Source: Deinococcus sp. Arct2-2 (GTDB lineage Bacteria; Deinococcota; Deinococci; Deinococcales; Deinococcaceae). Taken from it: a stretch of DNA of 64,000 nt. A model generated the notes under the pieces. The model saw only the letters and a program-made list of their open reading frames with translations. It was not told where the DNA came from and did no database searches. Of this stretch, positions 60,489-64,000 are shown piece after piece. The number at the start of each line of letters is the position of its first letter. Within the stretch, counting starts at the first letter, position 1. The translations under genes were made by a program, and so were the position numbers. The stretch lies in assembly GCF_004801315.1 (NCBI RefSeq), contig NZ_SSNW01000016.1:1-64000 (forward strand), read 5' to 3'.

Positions 60489-60625
60489 GCCTTGACTCTA
60501 TCTTGATCTTCTGGGGTTGTCTGCGGCCAATGGAACCACAAGTGGCGTGGGTGCGTAATGATAGCCGGGCTACTCACCACATTCAGCGGTCTATCTTCAC
60601 TACATCACCCTCAGGAGGCACCACC

Positions 60626-61315
<690 letters not shown>

Positions 61316-61347
61316 TCAAACAGAGCTTAAGCAGTACGCAGGGAACA

Positions 61348-61384
61348 AGGGGCGGCGACGATGGAGGTTGCCGCCTCTTTTTTG
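61348..61384 (+). terminator. Intrinsic terminator after pspA
   Basis: GGGCGGCGAC pairs with GTTGCCGCC(T) with a short loop GATGGAG, followed by CTTTTTTGG. Confidence 0.75.
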
Positions 61385-61385
61385 G

Positions 61386-61641
61386 TTGGAATCTAATTTG
61401 GAAGGTGAACCCCCCCGTTGCTGACGCAACGCCCCCCCTTGAGGGGAGGACTAAAAGCTCTTGCGCTCCCCTTTAAGGGGGCTAGCTGCGAAGCAGACTG
61501 GGGGGTTTACACGCAGACTTCAATCTAATTTGGAAGGTGAACCCCCCCGTTGCTGGCGCAACGCCCCCCCTTGAGGGGAGGACTAAAAGCTCTTGCGCTC
61601 GCCTTTAAGGGGGGCTGGCTGCGAAGCAGACTGGGGGGTTT
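61386..61641 (+). repeat. Tandem family C repeats (period 132 bp)
   Basis: Two nearly identical full copies in the same direction, from GGAATCTAATTTGG (about 61389) and CAATCTAATTTGG (about 61521), period 132 bp. Each contains AAGGTGAACCCCCC, the hairpins described for the 59.05-kb copy, and TGGGGGGTTT. The rest of the 447-bp spacer shows no gene. Confidence 0.8.
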
Positions 61642-61762
61642 GGCAGAATCGCAACCGCACCCCAACCTGACCTACCCTTCACGCTCCAGCCCCCTCCCGC
61701 TTTTGGGGGACGCCTGACCCGGCCCCGAAGCACACAATGTGGGCGACAAAGGACGGAACGCC

Positions 61763-62557
61763 ATGAATGCTGACAGAATGCTGGGGATGCCGCGCTTTAG
61801 CCTGAAGGCCATATCTGGCCGTATGCCAATTCGTTCTTCTGCCGTATGGAGTTTGGCGGCCCCAACCCTGCTGTTGGGCACGCTGATGCTGGGAGCCTGT
61901 GCGCCTGCTCCAGCACGGGTTTCGCCGCCAGTCCAGTCCAGCACCGTGCCTGCCAGCATTTCCTTTTATCCGCAGGAAACGGGCCTGAACTGGACGTATG
62001 TGCCGGAAGGTGAAAGCACCGCCAGCACGCCGTATTTGCTGCGAACGTTGGGGCCAACGGTCTTTGAGGGTCAAACGGCGCTGGCCTTCCAACTGCTTGG
62101 GCGCGGGGCCGACCAGACGTGGTACAGACTGATCAGCAGTGGGGGCGTAAAACTGTTGGGATTTCGCAAACCCGGTGTGACGGTCACGCTGACTCCGGCG
62201 TGGACGGAAGCGCCCGCCGAGGGTGCGTGGCGCGTGGGCCTGAGTTGGGAGGGCACGACCACCGCCCGCGTGAGGAGCGATGACGGCAAAGTTCAATCGG
62301 AGGGCCTGCTGCGCTACCGCTACGACGTGCAAGACCGTCGCCGCGTAAATACCCCCGGCGGCAGCTTTGATGTGTGGGTGATCACGCGGCAAATTTCGGG
62401 CGAGTTGGGCAGTCTGTTTCCAGCGGCGCAGCAGATCTGGTTTACCCCTTATGTGGGCGATATCCGCACGCCCGAAGCCTTGCTGCTCACCGCCCGCAAT
62501 TTTGCCAGCCCAGCAGTGAGTCCCCCTGCAACCGCCCCCACTGGAGGCCAACCATGA
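61763..62557 (+). CDS. Lipoprotein of unknown function
   Basis: A 264-residue lipoprotein: the lipobox LMLGAC places the lipidated Cys at about residue 46, after a long N-terminus and a hydrophobic stretch ([15 protein letters not shown]). The mature part is beta-rich ([37 protein letters not shown]). The family is not recognised. ATG at 61763 or 61823 (MPIRSS). Its stop overlaps the dxs start by 4 bp (ATGA), so it is coupled with dxs. Confidence 0.7.
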   Translation: MNADRMLGMPRFSLKAISGRMPIRSSAVWSLAAPTLLLGTLMLGACAPAPARVSPPVQSSTVPASISFYPQETGLNWTYVPEGESTASTPYLLRTLGPTVFEGQTALAFQLLGRGADQTWYRLISSGGVKLLGFRKPGVTVTLTPAWTEAPAEGAWRVGLSWEGTTTARVRSDDGKVQSEGLLRYRYDVQDRRRVNTPGGSFDVWVITRQISGELGSLFPAAQQIWFTPYVGDIRTPEALLLTARNFASPAVSPPATAPTGGQP

Positions 62558-64000
62558 CCCGCACGCCCGAACAACCCGCCCCCGCAGAGTTAGCCCCCGC
62601 TCAGTTGGCTCTGGCCCCCGCGTCCAGCCTCACGCCGCTGCTAGACCGCGTGAACAGCCCCGCCGACCTGAAGCGCCTGTCGCGGGAGCAGTTACCCACG
62701 CTGTCGCAGGAACTCCGCGACGAGATTACGCGGGTCTGCTCGGTGGGCGGGCTGCACTTGGCGAGTAGCCTCGGCGCAACCGACCTGATCGTGGCCCTGC
62801 ATTACGTGCTGAACTCGCCACGTGACCGCATTTTGTTCGATGTGGGTCATCAGGCCTATGCCCACAAAATGCTGACCGGGCGGCGCTCGCAGATGCACAC
62901 GGTGAAAAAGGAAGGCGGGCTGTCGGGCTTTACCAAGGTCAGCGAGAGCGAACACGACGCGATTACGGTAGGCCACGCCAGCACCAGCCTCGCCAACGCA
63001 CTGGGCATGGCGATGGCCCGCGACGCGCTGGGTGAGGACTACACGGTGGCCGCCGTGATCGGAGACGGCAGCCTGACCGGGGGCATGGCGCTGGCCGCCC
63101 TGAACACCATCGGGGACGTGCAGCGCAAGATGCTGATCGTGCTGAACGACAACGAAATGAGCATCAGCGAAAACGTGGGGGCCATGAGCAAATTCATGCG
63201 CGGCCTTCAGGTGCAAAAGTGGTTTCAGGAGGGCGAGGGGGCCAGTAAAAAGGCGATGCAGGCCGTGAGCAAGCCGTTGGCCGACCTGATGAGCCGCGCC
63301 AAGAGCAGCACCCGCCATTTCTTTGATCCGGCCAGCGTGAATCCGTTTGCGGCGATGGGCGTGCGCTACGTGGGGCCAGTGGACGGCCACAACGTGGGCC
63401 AATTGGTGTGGTTGATGGAGCGCCTGATAGACCTTGACGGCCCCACGATCTTGCATGTGGTGACGCGCAAAGGCAAAGGCCTGAGCTACGCCGAAGCCGA
63501 TCCGATCTACTGGCACGGCCCCGGCAAATTCGATCCGGCTACAGGTGACTTGTCCAAAACGGCGGGTGGCAAGCCCACCTACTCTTGGAGCGCGGCCTTT
63601 GGCGACGCCGTAACCGAACTGGCTAAACTTGATCCCCGAACCTTCGTGATTACGCCTGCCATGCGTGAGGGCAGCGGCCTAGTGGGCTACAGCAAGGCGC
63701 ACCCCAAGCGGTATTTAGATGTGGGCATTGCCGAAGACGTGGCCGTCACAACGGCGGCGGGCATGGCCCTGCAAGGCATGCGGCCCATCGTGGCGATTTA
63801 TTCCAGCTTCCTGCAACGGGCCTACGATCAGGTGTTGCACGACGTAGCCATCGAAAATCTGAACGTGACCTTTGCGATAGACCGGGCCGGAATCGTGGGC
63901 GCAGACGGCTCTACACATAACGGCGTCTTCGACCTGAGCTTCCTGCGGAGCATTCCCAACGTGCGCGTGGGCCTGCCCAAAAACGCCTCCGAGTTGCGCG
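62554..64000 (+). CDS. dxs: 1-Deoxy-D-xylulose-5-phosphate synthase (5' part)
   Basis: The first step of the MEP isoprenoid pathway: pyruvate and glyceraldehyde 3-phosphate to DXP with thiamine diphosphate. The gene runs off the window after 482 codons. Visible features: [34 protein letters not shown], the TPP motif [15 protein letters not shown] with [12 protein letters not shown], and the second-domain [15 protein letters not shown]. The first 40 residues are a Pro/Ala-rich extension not seen in most DXS. Overlaps the lipoprotein gene by 4 bp. Confidence 0.95.
   Translation, partial: MTRTPEQPAPAELAPAQLALAPASSLTPLLDRVNSPADLKRLSREQLPTLSQELRDEITRVCSVGGLHLASSLGATDLIVALHYVLNSPRDRILFDVGHQAYAHKMLTGRRSQMHTVKKEGGLSGFTKVSESEHDAITVGHASTSLANALGMAMARDALGEDYTVAAVIGDGSLTGGMALAALNTIGDVQRKMLIVLNDNEMSISENVGAMSKFMRGLQVQKWFQEGEGASKKAMQAVSKPLADLMSRAKSSTRHFFDPASVNPFAAMGVRYVGPVDGHNVGQLVWLMERLIDLDGPTILHVVTRKGKGLSYAEADPIYWHGPGKFDPATGDLSKTAGGKPTYSWSAAFGDAVTELAKLDPRTFVITPAMREGSGLVGYSKAHPKRYLDVGIAEDVAVTTAAGMALQGMRPIVAIYSSFLQRAYDQVLHDVAIENLNVTFAIDRAGIVGADGSTHNGVFDLSFLRSIPNVRVGLPKNASELR

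Overview
The window is GC-rich chromosomal DNA from a bacterium of the Deinococcus lineage. The genus-level call rests on three things: the [LysW]-aminoadipate kinase and reductase of the Thermus/Deinococcus lysine pathway (LysZ, LysY); diderm features (chaperone-usher pilus, TonB-independent envelope proteins) combined with a FemAB-type peptidoglycan bridge enzyme; and overall gene content and codon style. No rRNA, tRNA, CRISPR array or prophage was recognised. About 62 protein genes are supported, most of them ordinary housekeeping or envelope genes, separated by intergenic spaces unusually rich in short repeat families.

Region by region. 0.2-4.7 kb: aspartokinase, then a leftward copper-handling cluster (DUF2946, YcnI-like, CopC, CopD) and a divergent YceI-like protein. 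4.8-12.6 kb: a leftward SARP-like regulator with a degenerate P-loop, facing an archaic-type chaperone-usher pilus cassette (two SCPU pilins, chaperone, usher), a third SCPU gene on the opposite strand, and a secreted protein. 12.9-19.9 kb: succinyl-CoA synthetase, an M24 peptidase, a LysM/RlpA protein, a YbjN protein and oligoendopeptidase F. 20.2-21.2 kb: a complete IS630-family element whose transposase needs a -1 frameshift. 21.3-27.7 kb: SPFH protein with a small membrane partner, YchJ, TrmH-type methyltransferase with an overlapping coiled-coil protein, a beta-hydroxyacid dehydrogenase and a DegV protein. 27.8-35.4 kb: an amino-sugar neighbourhood (tandem GNAT, GH3 NagZ-like, NanE, sugar-binding protein, GH20).

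35.4-41.8 kb: Uma2, a fused Nudix protein, LysY, a response regulator, DinB, DUF84 phosphatase, GNAT, DUF1294 and LysZ. 41.8-47.4 kb: an HtrA protease diverging from a dipeptide ABC transporter operon that is split by a small inverted-repeat element. 47.6-54.6 kb: FadB/FadJ-type beta-oxidation enzyme, quinone oxidoreductase, FemX-like enzyme, PpiC isomerase. 54.7-64 kb: Tat-exported intradiol dioxygenase-like protein, HNH protein, nucleotidyltransferase, a stalk-domain protein, DoxX, MFS, PspA, a lipoprotein and the 5' part of dxs, which runs off the window.

The intergenic DNA carries at least four recurring repeat families plus a small CAATGG-ended element. The most unusual coding locus is the pilus cassette with its divergent regulator and repeated 13-bp site. 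I did not find a clearly unprecedented system; functional claims rest on motif recognition without database searches.
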